64,000 nt of DNA, taken from Denitromonas halophila (GTDB lineage: Bacteria; Pseudomonadota; Gammaproteobacteria; Burkholderiales; Rhodocyclaceae). Under the pieces are notes generated by a model. It did not search any database, was not told where the DNA came from, and saw nothing but the letters and a program-made list of their open reading frames with translations. Position 1 is the stretch's first letter, and every line of letters begins with the position of its first letter. The translations under genes were made by a program, and so were the position numbers. Location: assembly GCF_007625155.1 (NCBI RefSeq), contig NZ_VMNK01000017.1, forward strand, positions 62,001 to 126,000, written 5' to 3'. Of the stretch, positions 1 to 9,465 are shown piece after piece.

Positions 1-94
1 CATCCATGGCCGCGCGAATTTGCGCCACATTCCCGGACAGGTCGCCCACCACGGGGTTGAACTGGGCGACGGCAATAGCAAGCGATGTTTTCAT
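1..94 (-). CDS. nadE: NAD+ synthetase, N-terminal fragment (cut by window edge)
   Basis: Only the first 31 codons are present. They read MKTSLAIAVAQFNPVVGDLS and onward, the beta-strand start of the nitrilase-type glutaminase domain that opens glutamine-dependent NAD+ synthetases (AQFNPVVGD is typical). The family makes NAD+ from deamido-NAD+, ATP and glutamine in the cytoplasm. The ATG is at 94. Another nitrilase-superfamily protein is possible because the synthetase domain lies outside the window, so the assignment is moderate. Confidence 0.6.
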   Translation of the reverse strand, partial: MKTSLAIAVAQFNPVVGDLSGNVAQIRAAMD

Positions 95-151
95 AGGCGT
101 GTAACTATACCGTCTGCCCCCGGATTTGTGCGGAGTCCAGCGCACTTCAAG

Positions 152-197
152 CTATCCACAATTCCGGTGCACAAGCCTGTGGATAAGCCGTGGATAA
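152..197. promoter_or_regulatory. Cluster of three DnaA-box-like 9-mers
   Basis: Three matches to the DnaA box TTATNCACA lie within 46 bp between nadE and the next gene: CTATCCACA at 152-160 on the plus strand, a perfect TTATCCACA on the minus strand at 178-186, and TTATCCACG on the minus strand at 189-197. The last two are spaced 11 bp apart, about one helical turn. No dnaA, dnaN, rpmH or parA gene is nearby, so this is not an obvious oriC. It could be a DnaA titration or regulatory site. Confidence 0.45.
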
Positions 198-308
198 ACC
201 CCACGGGGCCGGAGACCCCATCGGACGGGAACACTCTGCCCCATCATGCAGCAGCTGCCCCGGCCACAATCGTCGGCGCGCGGCCAGCGCAGTGAAGAAT
301 GCCAACCG

Positions 309-1445
309 ATGAGCGACACACTCCGATTTTTCCGCCGTATCGAAGACATTCCGGCATCTGCCTGGAACGCGCTGGCGGGCGACCACGCCGGACTGCAGCA
401 TGCCTTCCTGCATGCGCTTGAAGCCAGCCAGTGCGCCAGCGCTGATACGGGCTGGACGCCACACCACGCCACGCTATGGCGCGACCACACGCTGGTCGCT
501 GCCATGCCGCTTTACCGAAAAACGCACTCCTGGGGCGAATATGTTTTTGACTGGGCCTGGGCGCAGGCCTACGAGCAGCACGGCCTCGACTACTACCCCA
601 AATGGCTGTGCGCCATCCCCTTCTCGCCACTGCCAGGCCGCCGCCTGCTGGGCATCGATATCGCCACACGCAGCCGGTTGCTGCACGACACGCTGGCGTG
701 GATCGCCGCCGGCGACGGCAGCTCCTTGCATGTGCTCTTTCCCAGCGAAGAAGACACCGCGCTGCTCGCCGCCGCCGGGATGCAGATTCGCCATGGCGTG
801 CAGTTTCACTGGCGCAATCGCGACTACACCGATTTCGCCGACTTTCTGAACCACCTCACCCGCGACAAACGCAAGAAAATCCGCCAGGAGCGCCAGCGGG
901 TGGCCAGGGCCGGCGTGCACTTCGTCTGGAAGACCGGGGACGAAATCAACGAGACCGATCTCGATTTCTTTCACCACTGCTACTGCCTCACCTACGCCCT
1001 GCGCCGCTCGACGCCCTACCTCACGCGCGACTTCTTCGCCCAGCTGAATGCCACGGCACCGGCCTCGGTACGTCTGCTGATCGCCTATCGCGATAGCCGG
1101 GCGGTGGCCTGCGCGTGGTTTTTGGCCGACGCGCAAGCGCTCTATGGCCGCTACTGGGGCGCAGTGGAGGACATCTCCTGCCTGCACTTCGAAGCCTGCT
1201 ACTACCAGGGCATCGACTACGCCATCACGCACGGACTATCGCGCTTCGAAGGCGGCGCCCAAGGCGAACACAAGCTCTCACGCGGCCTGGCATCAACACC
1301 GATCACCTCGGCCCACTGGATTCGCGATGCGCGCTTTGCCAACGCGATTGCCGACTACCTGCGCCGCGAGCGCGACGGCATCGCGGGCTATCTGGACGAG
1401 CTGGACGAGCGCAGCCCCTTCCGCCCCAAACCGCCAGCGCCATGA
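309..1445 (+). CDS. FemAB/GNAT-like protein (PF04339, DUF482 family)
   Basis: A 378-residue soluble protein. It matches the PF04339 family, often labelled 'peptidogalycan biosynthesis/recognition' or GNAT N-acetyltransferase, by its early IPASAWNAL segment, the LVAAMPLYRKTHSWGEYVFD stretch and the C-terminal RFEGGAQGEHKLSRG motif. Substrate and reaction are not established for the family. A longer reading frame starts at 246, but I chose the ATG at 309 because homologues begin at the MSDTLRFF-like segment and the upstream codons look non-homologous. The gene stands alone and ends in a shared bidirectional terminator with ppa. Confidence 0.75.
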   Translation: MSDTLRFFRRIEDIPASAWNALAGDHAGLQHAFLHALEASQCASADTGWTPHHATLWRDHTLVAAMPLYRKTHSWGEYVFDWAWAQAYEQHGLDYYPKWLCAIPFSPLPGRRLLGIDIATRSRLLHDTLAWIAAGDGSSLHVLFPSEEDTALLAAAGMQIRHGVQFHWRNRDYTDFADFLNHLTRDKRKKIRQERQRVARAGVHFVWKTGDEINETDLDFFHHCYCLTYALRRSTPYLTRDFFAQLNATAPASVRLLIAYRDSRAVACAWFLADAQALYGRYWGAVEDISCLHFEACYYQGIDYAITHGLSRFEGGAQGEHKLSRGLASTPITSAHWIRDARFANAIADYLRRERDGIAGYLDELDERSPFRPKPPAP

Positions 1446-1446
1446 A

Positions 1447-1471
1447 AAAAGCCCGCGCGAAGCGGGCTTTT
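1447..1471. terminator. Bidirectional intrinsic terminator
   Basis: A perfect 10-bp stem, AAAAGCCCGC (1447-1456) with GCGGGCTTTT (1462-1471), and a 5-nt loop. The A/T ends give a U-tract on both strands. It sits between the convergent PF04339 gene and ppa and can stop both. Confidence 0.85.
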
Positions 1472-1490
1472 CCAGACAACCGCGCGCGGA

Positions 1491-2015
1491 TCAGCCCGCG
1501 TTGGCGATGCCGGTCAGGATTTCCTGGCGGGCGTCTTCGACGGTGCCCCAGCCGGTGACCTTGACCCACTTGCCCGGCTCCAGATCCTTGTAGTGCTCAA
1601 AGAAATGAACGACCTGCTTCATCAGCAGTTCGGGCAGGTCGTCGGTGGTTTCGACCTTGTTGTACAGCGGCGTGAGTTTGGAGACCGGCACGGCGACCAC
1701 TTTGGCGTCTTCACCCGACTCGTCTTCCATCTTCAGTACGCCGACCGGGCGGCAGCGGATGACCACGCCCGGCTGCAGCGGGAAGGGCGTGACGACCAGC
1801 ACATCCACCGGATCGCCATCGCCGGCGACAGTGTGCGGCACATAGCCGTAGTTGCAGGGGTAGCGCATGCTCGTACCCATGAAACGGTCGACGAAAACGC
1901 AGCCGCTATCCTTGTCGACTTCAAACTTGATCGGCTCGCCCTGCGCCGAGATCTCGATGATGACATTGACGTCGTTCGGCACATCCTTGCCAGCGGTGAC
2001 TTGATCGAATCCCAT
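1491..2015 (-). CDS. ppa: Inorganic pyrophosphatase, family I
   Basis: 174 residues, close to the 175 of the E. coli enzyme. It hydrolyses pyrophosphate to phosphate with Mg2+ in the cytoplasm and so drives biosynthetic reactions. The family signature DGDPVDVLV carries the metal-binding aspartates, and [10 protein letters not shown] is also typical. The start at 2015 (MGFDQV) is chosen over an upstream in-frame codon because a strong GGGAGGG ribosome site lies 5-6 nt before it. A TATAAT box precedes it at 2045-2050. Confidence 0.95.
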   Translation of the reverse strand: MGFDQVTAGKDVPNDVNVIIEISAQGEPIKFEVDKDSGCVFVDRFMGTSMRYPCNYGYVPHTVAGDGDPVDVLVVTPFPLQPGVVIRCRPVGVLKMEDESGEDAKVVAVPVSKLTPLYNKVETTDDLPELLMKQVVHFFEHYKDLEPGKWVKVTGWGTVEDARQEILTGIANAG

Positions 2016-2044
2016 ACAACCCTCCCCTTGAAAAAATTCGATCA

Positions 2045-2050
2045 ATTATA
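2045..2050 (-). promoter_or_regulatory. -10 element of ppa promoter
   Basis: A consensus TATAAT on the minus strand, 30 bp upstream of the ppa start codon. The -35 region is poor (TTGGCC-like at 15-16 bp spacing), so only the -10 is called. Confidence 0.55.
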
Positions 2051-2197
2051 GGGGTTTTTGCGGATGGCCAAAAACCTTACGACCAAATCATTGCCCACTC
2101 GACTCAAGCCTTGACGCTCACCGCCGTTAATTCAAACGATTGATCGATTCCGATGTACCGGCCATGCCCCGGTGCAAACAAGGAGACACACCGGCCG

Positions 2198-5134
2198 ATG
2201 TCCGAGCCGTCCACCGGCGCCGCCCGCGCCCGCACCGCTGGCAACCCTTCAGCCCGCGCTGAGCGCTGGCTGCCGCGCGTCATGCTCGGCGGCATGCTGG
2301 CGCTGGTGCTGGGCTTGCTGGTGAGCATGGGCAGCTACTACATCTACCGCCACGAACAGAACTTCCAGGTCCGCATCAACGACATCAACACGCAAGCCTT
2401 CGCCCGCCTCGAACAATCGCTTCAAGAAGAAATCCGCCACCTGGCAACCAGTCTGGACGAGCGCCGCAAAGGCTTTGAACACAATCTGGCAACCCAGCTC
2501 CAGCAAGAAACAACGGTCGCAATCGAGGCCATCGAACGCACCTATTGGGGTCTGAAGGGCACGGTCAGCGACGCGCAGCTACGGCGCATCCTGACCGAAC
2601 TCTTGCGCCCCATGGGTCGCCCCAATCAGGGGCTTGCACCCTTCATCATCGAAGCTGACGGCAGAATCCGCCTGTTTGCCTCTGACCCCGGCCTGGAGGG
2701 GCAATCCCTGACCGGTCGCATCGACGATATCGGTCAAGACTTGATGGCGCGCCTGAGCGACGCAGCCACCCTGGGCGATGGGCAGACACGGCTTCGCTGG
2801 CGCCCGACAAGCGATGCCAAGACCATGAAGGACTACTTCGCTCACGCCACCCGCTTTGCGTCTTTTGACTGGATTGTGGGTATGGCTACGCTCAGTCAGC
2901 AAGCACAGATATCGGCACGCGCTGAGGCTCTTGACGCCCTCTCGCGCTACAGCCCGCTCGACGGCCGGCTCATCGTGGTGGTGAATCAACACAGTCAGCT
3001 TCTCGCCAGCAGCGCCAGCGCCAAGCCGCCCTCAGCCGACGGTTCGGCCCCCGAGTGGGTCCATAAAATCGCCCGCGCCGGGCGCCTGGGCGGCAGCACC
3101 CTGCGGCTTGCGCTCGAACCGGGCGCGGCGGTGGGCTCGTCAAAGACCCAGGAGCAGCATCTGGCCTATGTCGCCGGCCAGGACCCGTGGGGCTGGACCC
3201 TGGCGGCCATCGCCCGGCTCGACGATGCCAACCCGATGATTGCCCGCGAGCGCGAGCGCATGGAGGCCAATAAGGACGAAGACTTCACGGTGACGGTATT
3301 CACCCTGCTGATGGGCACCGCGCTGGCACTGCTCGCATCAATTATTTTCTACCGCTGGATCGACCGCCGCTTCCAGCACTACCAACGGGACATCGACGAA
3401 CGCAAACGCGCCCTCAAGGAGAGCGCGCGCGAATTGCAGCTCTCGGCACAAGTATTCGACGCCAGCAACGAAGCCATCGCGATTCTCGATCACCGCTTCC
3501 GGATTGTGTCGGTCAACCCCGCGCTGGAGCGTATCAGTGGGTATCGACAATCCGATGTTGTCGGCCGCCACTGCGCCGAACAATTGATCGGCGAAGCGGC
3601 CGACGGCGAGAGCTGGCGCAGCACGGTCGCCCGCCTGCGATCGACCCGCCACTGGGCGGGCGAAGCGCAGTTGCTGCGGGCTGACGGCAGTCATTACCCG
3701 GGCTGGATCTCGCTCGGTGCGGTCACCGGTGATGGCGGACGTTCGACGCATTTCGTGGTATCGATTTCCGACATCTCCGAGCGCAAGCTCACCGAGCAGC
3801 GCCTGCGCCACATGGCCGAATATGACGCCCTGACCGGGCTGCCCAACCGCACGCTGCTGCTTGAACGCATGGGCAGTGCGCTCGAAAGCGCCCGACGCAA
3901 TCAAAAGCACCTCGGCGTACTGTTCATCGACCTCGACCGCTTCAAGAACATCAACGACTCGCTGGGCCACGCGGTCGGCGACGGTCTGCTGCAGCAGGTC
4001 GCTGCCCGCCTCAGCGCCGTCATTCGCGGCACCGACACGGTCAGCCGTCTGGGCGGTGACGAATTCGTCGTCTTACTCACCGACCTCGACACCGCCGGAC
4101 GCGCCGCGGCGGTGGCCAGCAAGGTCCTCAAAGCACTCGCCACGCCCTACGAGGTCAGCGGCCATGAGCTGTCAATCACCCCCAGTATCGGCATCACCGT
4201 CTCACCAGAGGACGGTGACAACCGCGACCTACTACTGAAGAACGCCGACGCGGCGATGTATTCGGCCAAAGAGAACGGCCGCAACAGCTATCAGTTTTTC
4301 ACCCCGGAACTGAATGAACGCGCCCAGACACGCCTGACGCTCGAAACCGAGTTGCGACGCGCGCTGCTGCGTGACGAGTTTTCGCTGCATTTCCAGCCCC
4401 AGTTCGATCTGGCAAGCGGTCGCCTGGTGGGCGCCGAAGCCTTGCTGCGCTGGCAGCATCCTGATCGCGGCATGATCCCGCCCGACCAGTTCATTCCCAT
4501 TGCCGAAGAAACCGGCCTGATCCTGCCCATCGGGGCCTGGGTGTTGCGACACGCCTGCAGCCTCGCCCAAACATGGCGCAATGAAGGCCTGCAGGACATG
4601 TCGATCGCCGTAAATATCTCGGCGCTTCAGGTGCGCCGCGACATCCTCGAAACCACCGTCCTCGACGCGCTGGGCAACAGCGGCCTGCCCGCCCACCTGC
4701 TCGAGCTGGAAGTCACCGAAAGCGCGCTGATGGCAAACCAGGACGAGGCGACCAGCACGCTGGCGGCCATCCATACCCTGGGCGTCAAACTTGCCATCGA
4801 CGACTTCGGCACCGGCTATTCATCGCTGGCCTATCTCAAACGATTCAAGCTCGACAAACTCAAGATTGACCGCACCTTCGTGCGCGGCCTCCCCGAGGAC
4901 GCCGAAGACGCGCACCTGACCGAAGCCATCATCGGCATCGCCCACCACATGGGCATGGCCGTCGTCGCCGAAGGTATCGAGACCGAAGCCCAGGCGGCCT
5001 TCCTGACACACCTCAAGTGTGATCTGGCGCAGGGCTACCTCTACGCCAAACCGCTCAAGCCCGAGGCCTTCCGCCAGTTACTGATCAAGCTGGGCGATCA
5101 CCCGGCCTCAAAGCCCGCGTCTTCAACGGCCTGA
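2198..5134 (+). CDS. Membrane sensor GGDEF-EAL protein with PAS domain
   Basis: 978 residues. A first membrane helix lies near residues 27-50, then a long extracytoplasmic sensor with a coiled-coil start, a second helix near 370-390 (TLLMGTALALLASIIFY), a PAS domain near 420-530 (NEAIAILDHRFRIVSVNPA), a GGDEF domain with intact RLGGDEF near 618 and an EAL domain (GAEALLRWQHP near 745, DDFGTGYSSLAYLKRF). Intact motifs suggest both cyclic di-GMP synthesis and breakdown are possible; which dominates cannot be read from the sequence. Start 2198 follows an AAGGAGA site; an upstream ATG at 2153 lacks one. The last 37 bp overlap the end of copZ on the other strand. Confidence 0.9.
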   Translation: MSEPSTGAARARTAGNPSARAERWLPRVMLGGMLALVLGLLVSMGSYYIYRHEQNFQVRINDINTQAFARLEQSLQEEIRHLATSLDERRKGFEHNLATQLQQETTVAIEAIERTYWGLKGTVSDAQLRRILTELLRPMGRPNQGLAPFIIEADGRIRLFASDPGLEGQSLTGRIDDIGQDLMARLSDAATLGDGQTRLRWRPTSDAKTMKDYFAHATRFASFDWIVGMATLSQQAQISARAEALDALSRYSPLDGRLIVVVNQHSQLLASSASAKPPSADGSAPEWVHKIARAGRLGGSTLRLALEPGAAVGSSKTQEQHLAYVAGQDPWGWTLAAIARLDDANPMIARERERMEANKDEDFTVTVFTLLMGTALALLASIIFYRWIDRRFQHYQRDIDERKRALKESARELQLSAQVFDASNEAIAILDHRFRIVSVNPALERISGYRQSDVVGRHCAEQLIGEAADGESWRSTVARLRSTRHWAGEAQLLRADGSHYPGWISLGAVTGDGGRSTHFVVSISDISERKLTEQRLRHMAEYDALTGLPNRTLLLERMGSALESARRNQKHLGVLFIDLDRFKNINDSLGHAVGDGLLQQVAARLSAVIRGTDTVSRLGGDEFVVLLTDLDTAGRAAAVASKVLKALATPYEVSGHELSITPSIGITVSPEDGDNRDLLLKNADAAMYSAKENGRNSYQFFTPELNERAQTRLTLETELRRALLRDEFSLHFQPQFDLASGRLVGAEALLRWQHPDRGMIPPDQFIPIAEETGLILPIGAWVLRHACSLAQTWRNEGLQDMSIAVNISALQVRRDILETTVLDALGNSGLPAHLLELEVTESALMANQDEATSTLAAIHTLGVKLAIDDFGTGYSSLAYLKRFKLDKLKIDRTFVRGLPEDAEDAHLTEAIIGIAHHMGMAVVAEGIETEAQAAFLTHLKCDLAQGYLYAKPLKPEAFRQLLIKLGDHPASKPASSTA

Positions 5135-5304
5135 TTCAGCGCCGCCGGCGTGACCTGCGTCGGATCGAAGTCGACACGCGCCTCGCCCGCCCCCAGATCC
5201 ACGCTCACCGTCGTCACTCCGGCCACCGCCCCCAAGGCAGCGGTTACGCCTTTGACACAACCCTGGCAGCTCATGCCGCCCACCTTGATCGTCACCTGTT
5301 CCAT
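5098..5304 (-). CDS. copZ: Copper chaperone CopZ-like, single HMA domain
   Basis: 68 residues forming one heavy-metal-associated fold. The metal site GMSCQGC (MxCxxC) is near the N-terminus. Such proteins carry Cu(I) in the cytoplasm and hand it to P-type ATPases. It lies 21 bp downstream of copA on the same strand and has its own AGGAG ribosome site, so the pair is probably co-transcribed from the MerR-type promoter at 7751-7782. Its 3' end overlaps the convergent GGDEF-EAL gene by 37 bp. Confidence 0.9.
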   Translation of the reverse strand: MEQVTIKVGGMSCQGCVKGVTAALGAVAGVTTVSVDLGAGEARVDFDPTQVTPAALNQAVEDAGFEAG

Positions 5305-5325
5305 GTTTTTCTCCTGACTGTCTGT

Positions 5326-7722
5326 TCACAAAACCGGCTTGCTCGGCCGCCAGCGCTTGAGCAGCAGCGAATTGCTCACCACCGACACCGAACTGAGCGC
5401 CATTGCCGCCCCCGCCACCACCGGATTGAGAAACCCGAAGGCGGCCAGCGGAATGCCGAGCACGTTGTAGATAAACGCAAAAAACAGATTCTGACGAATC
5501 TTGGCCAAAGTCGCGCGCGACAACTCCACCGCATCGGCCACGCCATTCAGGTCACCCCGCATCAAGGTGATGTCCGCCGCCGCCACCGCCACATCGGCAC
5601 CGGTGCCAATGGCAAAGGACACATCCGCCGCCGCCAGCGCGGGCGCGTCATTGATGCCATCCCCCGCCATGCCGACGCGATGGCCGTTGGCCACCAGGGC
5701 CTGCACCGCCTTCGCCTTGTCCGCCGGCAGCACGCCGGCCTCGAAACGTGAAATCCCCACCGCCTCGGCCACCGCGCGTGCCGTCGCTGGATGGTCGCCC
5801 GTCAGCATCACCACGTCGATGCCTGCGCGCTGCAAACGCGCCACCGCGCCCGCCGAGCTGCTGCGCAGCGGATCGGCCACACCGATCACCCCCGCCAGGC
5901 GGCCATCGACGGCCACCGCCACCAGCGTGCGCCCCTGCGCGGCCAAAGCGTCGACACTGCCATCCGGCACATCCACCCCCTTATTGCGCAAGAAGACCGG
6001 ACTCCCCACCAACACCAACCGCCCGCCCAGCGTTCCACGCACCCCCTGCCCGGACACGGTGTCGACCGCTTCGGCGGTGGCAACCTGGCCGGCCGCTGCG
6101 ACGATCGCCCGCGCCAGCGGATGGCCACTGGCCGACTCCAGCGCCGCGGCCCAGCCAAGCACCTCGTCCCGCGAAAAGCCGTCGGCCGGCACCACATCGG
6201 TAACCGCCGGGCGCCCCTCGGTGAGCGTGCCGGTCTTGTCGACCGCCAGCACCGTCAGGTTCTGCGCGCGCTCCAGGGCTTCGGCGTTCTTCACCAGAAT
6301 GCCGTGGTTCGCCCCCAGACCGGTGCCCACCATGATCGCCGTCGGCGTTGCCAGGCCAAGCGCACAGGGACAGGCAATCACCAGCACCGCGACCGCATTG
6401 ACCAGGGCCTCGGTCACCGAACCGCCCCACCACCAGCCGCCGAAAAACGTCAACACGGCAATCGCCACCACCACCGGCACAAACACCGCAGCCACCTGAT
6501 CAGCCAGACGCTGCACCGGCGCTTTGCTGCCCTGCGCCTGTTCAACCAGGCGGATGATGCTCGCCAGCATGGTTTCACTGCCCACGCCGGTCGCTTCACA
6601 ATGCAGGGCGCCATCGCTATTCACCGTCGCGGCAAACACCGTGTCGCCCTCGGCCTTGACCACGGGCAGGCTCTCGCCGGTGAGCATGGATTCATCCAGC
6701 GCCGACTGCCCGGCACGCACCACCCCGTCGACTGGCACGCTGTCGCCAGCACGCACCACAAAGCGGTCGCCCGGTGACAGCGACTCGACCGGCACCTCCT
6801 GCAACACGCCGTCGCGCGCTACCCAGGCGCTGCGGGGCTGGAGCCGCACCAGCGCTTCGAGCGCCTCGGAGGTCCGCGCCTTGGCCCGCGCCTCAAGCAG
6901 TTTTCCCATCAGCACCAGGGTAATGATCGTGGCCGAGGCCTCGAAATACACATGCAGGTCCATCCGCCCGAGCAAGGTCACGACCAGGCTGAAGCCATAC
7001 GCCACCGACGTTCCCAGCGCCACAAGCACATCCATGTTGGCACCGCCGCCGCGCAAGGCCGAGCCGGCACCGCGATAGAAGCGCCAGCCGATCCAGAACT
7101 GCACCGGCGTCGCCAGCACCCACTGCACCCAGCGCGGAATGAATTCATGCTCGCCCGAGCCGAAGAACATGGCTGGCATCTGGGCAAGCAAAGGCGCGGT
7201 CAGCACCAGTGAGATCAAGAAGCGCTTGCGCTCCGCACGCCACTCGGCTGCCTTGCGCGCCTTCTCTTCTGCACGGGCTGCCGCGCCCCGACGGTGGGCG
7301 ACAAAGCCCGCCCGGTCGACGGCAGCAATCAGATCCGCCTCGGTCGTGCCACCCGGCGGCAAACGGATTTGCGCGGTTTCAGTGGCGAAATTCACCGTCG
7401 CGCTCACGGCGGGCAGGCGATTCAAGACCTTCTCCAGCCGGGTAGCGCAGGCGGCACAGGTCATGCCGGAAATCGCGAATTCGAGCTGCGTATCCGGCAC
7501 CTCGAAACCCGCCTTTCGAATCGCCGCCACCACGGCGTCGGCGCCCGCTGCGTCCGGGCCGGTCAGCCGGACCGTGGCGCGCTCGGTGGCGAGATTGACC
7601 TGGGCCTCGACACCGGGGAGGCGTTGGAGGACGCGCTCAATGCGACTGGCACAGGCGGCGCACGTCATGCCGTGGATAGGCAAGTCGAGGCGCCGGGGGT
7701 GGGCGGGGTTGTGCGTGTTCAT
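5326..7722 (-). CDS. copA: Cu(I)-exporting P1B-type ATPase
   Basis: 798 residues. Two N-terminal HMA domains each carry GMTCAAC. They are followed by membrane helices, the TGES actuator loop (MLTGESLPV), the intramembrane copper site CPC in [14 protein letters not shown], the phosphorylated aspartate in DKTGTLTEG, and the [10 protein letters not shown] hinge. This is the CopA class that pumps Cu(I) out of the cytoplasm. Start 7722 (MNTHNP) is preferred because translation from the longer frame would run through the operator. It heads the copA-copZ unit, divergent from the MerR-type regulator. Confidence 0.95.
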   Translation of the reverse strand: MNTHNPAHPRRLDLPIHGMTCAACASRIERVLQRLPGVEAQVNLATERATVRLTGPDAAGADAVVAAIRKAGFEVPDTQLEFAISGMTCAACATRLEKVLNRLPAVSATVNFATETAQIRLPPGGTTEADLIAAVDRAGFVAHRRGAAARAEEKARKAAEWRAERKRFLISLVLTAPLLAQMPAMFFGSGEHEFIPRWVQWVLATPVQFWIGWRFYRGAGSALRGGGANMDVLVALGTSVAYGFSLVVTLLGRMDLHVYFEASATIITLVLMGKLLEARAKARTSEALEALVRLQPRSAWVARDGVLQEVPVESLSPGDRFVVRAGDSVPVDGVVRAGQSALDESMLTGESLPVVKAEGDTVFAATVNSDGALHCEATGVGSETMLASIIRLVEQAQGSKAPVQRLADQVAAVFVPVVVAIAVLTFFGGWWWGGSVTEALVNAVAVLVIACPCALGLATPTAIMVGTGLGANHGILVKNAEALERAQNLTVLAVDKTGTLTEGRPAVTDVVPADGFSRDEVLGWAAALESASGHPLARAIVAAAGQVATAEAVDTVSGQGVRGTLGGRLVLVGSPVFLRNKGVDVPDGSVDALAAQGRTLVAVAVDGRLAGVIGVADPLRSSSAGAVARLQRAGIDVVMLTGDHPATARAVAEAVGISRFEAGVLPADKAKAVQALVANGHRVGMAGDGINDAPALAAADVSFAIGTGADVAVAAADITLMRGDLNGVADAVELSRATLAKIRQNLFFAFIYNVLGIPLAAFGFLNPVVAGAAMALSSVSVVSNSLLLKRWRPSKPVL

Positions 7723-7750
7723 GATTTGACCTTGTGAGTCTGACAGGCGC

Positions 7751-7782
7751 AGTCTAAAGTCTGTAGTCAGGTACGGAGTCAA
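7751..7782 (-). promoter_or_regulatory. MerR-type operator/promoter of copA
   Basis: On the minus strand a TTGACT -35 (7777-7782) and a TAGACT -10 (7751-7756) are separated by 20 bp, the over-long spacing characteristic of MerR-family promoters. Within the spacer an imperfect dyad, ACTCCGTA-N6-TACAGACT (7758-7779), matches 6 of 8 positions. The regulator gene starts at 7785, so the site probably also sits over the regulator's own promoter. Confidence 0.75.
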
Positions 7783-7784
7783 GC

Positions 7785-8225
7785 ATGACATCAATGACCA
7801 TTGGCCGCCTCGCCGCTGCCGCCGGGGTGGGCGTCGAAACGGTCCGCTACTACCAGCGTCGCGGCCTGCTCGCAGTGCCCATGCCGACGCACGGACAAGT
7901 GCGCCACTACGGCGAGAACGCCGTAGCGCGGCTACGCTTCATCCGCCGCGCGCAACAACTCGGTTTCAGCCTGGATGAAATCGCCGATCTGCTGGGGCTG
8001 GATGAGCACACCGACCGCAACGCCGCCCGCGCCCTGGCCAAGGAAAAGCTCGCCCAGATCGACGAGCGCATGGCGCAACTGGACGCGATGCGCAGCGCGC
8101 TGTCCGAGCTGGTGAGCTGTTGCGAACACACGTCGGCGGCGCAGCCCTGCCCGATCTTGCACACCCTCGCCCATCCGGACGAGGACCAAAACGCGGCTTA
8201 TTCGAAATCGATCGCGGCGGGTTGA
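7785..8225 (+). CDS. MerR-family metal-responsive regulator of copA
   Basis: 146 residues with an N-terminal winged helix ([20 protein letters not shown]), a dimerisation helix and a C-terminal cysteine loop. Being divergent from copA-copZ with a MerR operator between makes copper (or related soft metal) control likely. The cysteines are odd: Cys112, Cys113 and Cys122 give the C-x8-C spacing of mercury MerR rather than the C-x7-C of CueR, while the MerR Cys82 equivalent (near TDRNAA) is missing. The metal is therefore inferred from context. The ATG at 7785 has a CGGAG site 6 nt upstream; ATG 7794 is the alternative. Confidence 0.85.
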   Translation: MTSMTIGRLAAAAGVGVETVRYYQRRGLLAVPMPTHGQVRHYGENAVARLRFIRRAQQLGFSLDEIADLLGLDEHTDRNAARALAKEKLAQIDERMAQLDAMRSALSELVSCCEHTSAAQPCPILHTLAHPDEDQNAAYSKSIAAG

Positions 8226-8581
8226 TCCACCGGCAGGCCGCCGCCCACCCAGGCGTCGAAGCCCCCCGCCAGCGACACCGCGCTCGACACACCCATCACG
8301 TGCATGACGGCGGTGGCCAACGCCGCGCGACCACTGGTTTTGCAATACACAAGGATCGGCCGATTCGGGTCGTTCAATTCAGGCACCGAGGCCAGCTTGA
8401 ACTCGAGCAGGCCGCGCGGAATATTCATCGCGCCCGGCACATGCCCGGCCGAAAATTCTTCAGGCTCGCGCACATCAAGCACCACGGCGCCGTCCTGAAT
8501 CAACTGACGCGCGCCCGCCAGACTGACTTCCTGAATGGCGCGCTTTGCCTCGACGACCAGATCGTGACTGGACTTACTCAT
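8198..8581 (-). CDS. Rhodanese-like domain protein
   Basis: A single rhodanese domain of 127 residues. It has the VVLDVREPEEFSAGHVPGA segment and an active-site loop with Cys80 in VYCKTSGRAA. It probably moves sulfane sulfur or acts on a thiol substrate in the cytoplasm; there is no signal peptide. Start 8581 (MSKSS) has a GGAGTT site. Its 3' end overlaps the MerR-type gene by 28 bp tail to tail. The physiological partner is unknown. Confidence 0.85.
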   Translation of the reverse strand: MSKSSHDLVVEAKRAIQEVSLAGARQLIQDGAVVLDVREPEEFSAGHVPGAMNIPRGLLEFKLASVPELNDPNRPILVYCKTSGRAALATAVMHVMGVSSAVSLAGGFDAWVGGGLPVDQPAAIDFE

Positions 8582-8657
8582 ATCGAACTCCACATGCAAT
8601 GCAGCGCCAACTCGGCGCCGCAAGAACATTAGAATAGCGTGATATTCAGCGGTGGCG

Positions 8658-9365
8658 CTATGTCACGCACAGCACGCCATTCCACAGCCGACTCCCCAGC
8701 GTCGAGGCATTGAGCAAGCCGAACACACCAAACCCCAGCACCACCGCGCCGGCAAAGGTCCGCACCCAGGGCCGGCGGGTCACGCCCTGCAGCCGTTTGA
8801 GCAGCATGCCGGCCAACATCAGGTTGGGCAGCGTGCCCAGGCCAAAGGCAAGCATCAGGCTGGCACCGCCGCCGGCCGAGCCGGTCACCAATGCTGTGGC
8901 CAGCACGCTATACACCAGCCCGCAGGGCAAAAAACCCCACAACAGGCCCAGCGGCAAGGCCTGACGCAAACCGCGCACCGGCAGAAAGCGGCGCGTGAGG
9001 GGTTGCACGCGTCGCCACAATGATTGCCCCGCCCGCTCAAGCGGCGCCAGCAGCCGGGTAAATCCGGTCAGGTACAAGCCCAGGGCCACCAACATGAGAT
9101 TGGCCATGATGTACAGGCCCATCTGGATCGGCAGGAAGTCTTCGAACAACAGACCCAGAGTTCCGATCGCGCCAAACAGCGCGCCGAGCATGGCGTAAGT
9201 GGTGATCCGGCCAAGGTTGTAGGCCAGATGAATCGGCCACTGTCGTTTGACCTGACCTGGAATCTGCACCGTCAGCGCGCTGACAATACCGCCGCACATG
9301 CCGACACAGTGCGTGCCGCCAAGCAGGCCGATGAGGAAAACAGCGATGTAGCCGGTTTCGGGCAT
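8658..9365 (-). CDS. SafE/DsbD_2-type membrane protein, probably cbb3/copper related
   Basis: 235 residues with about six membrane helices. The first helix carries GGTHCVGMCGG and a later helix WGFLPCGLVYS; such Cys/His helices are typical of PF13386 (DsbD_2, 'sulfite exporter TauE/SafE') proteins. In Pseudomonas-type genomes a gene of this kind sits between ccoS and hemN, upstream of anr; here too hemN and fnr follow. That context suggests a role in copper or thiol handling for oxidase maturation, which is inference. Confidence 0.75.
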   Translation of the reverse strand: MPETGYIAVFLIGLLGGTHCVGMCGGIVSALTVQIPGQVKRQWPIHLAYNLGRITTYAMLGALFGAIGTLGLLFEDFLPIQMGLYIMANLMLVALGLYLTGFTRLLAPLERAGQSLWRRVQPLTRRFLPVRGLRQALPLGLLWGFLPCGLVYSVLATALVTGSAGGGASLMLAFGLGTLPNLMLAGMLLKRLQGVTRRPWVRTFAGAVVLGFGVFGLLNASTLGSRLWNGVLCVT

Positions 9366-9390
9366 GTGTCAGCTCAAGGAATCAGCGAAC

Positions 9391-9428
9391 AAAAAAACAG
9401 GGGGCGAGCCTATCACAGCCCGCCCCCT
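9391..9428 (-). terminator. Intrinsic terminator downstream of hemN
   Basis: On the minus strand an 8-bp stem, AGGGGGCG (9421-9428 strand-reversed) with CGCCCCCT (9399-9406), and a 14-nt loop are followed by TGTTTTTTT. It lies 38 bp past the hemN stop and separates hemN from the SafE-like gene. Confidence 0.75.
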
Positions 9429-9465
9429 TGCCTGCTTTGCTGACACCCACCGAATGCCGCCCGAC

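Noticed and set aside
152-197. DnaA boxes as the chromosome origin
   Set aside because: Only three boxes, no AT-rich unwinding region and no dnaA, dnaN, rpmH, gidA or par genes beside them.
8198-8581. Rhodanese as part of the copper operon
   Set aside because: It is convergent with the regulator and separated from copA-copZ, so co-transcription is impossible in that direction.
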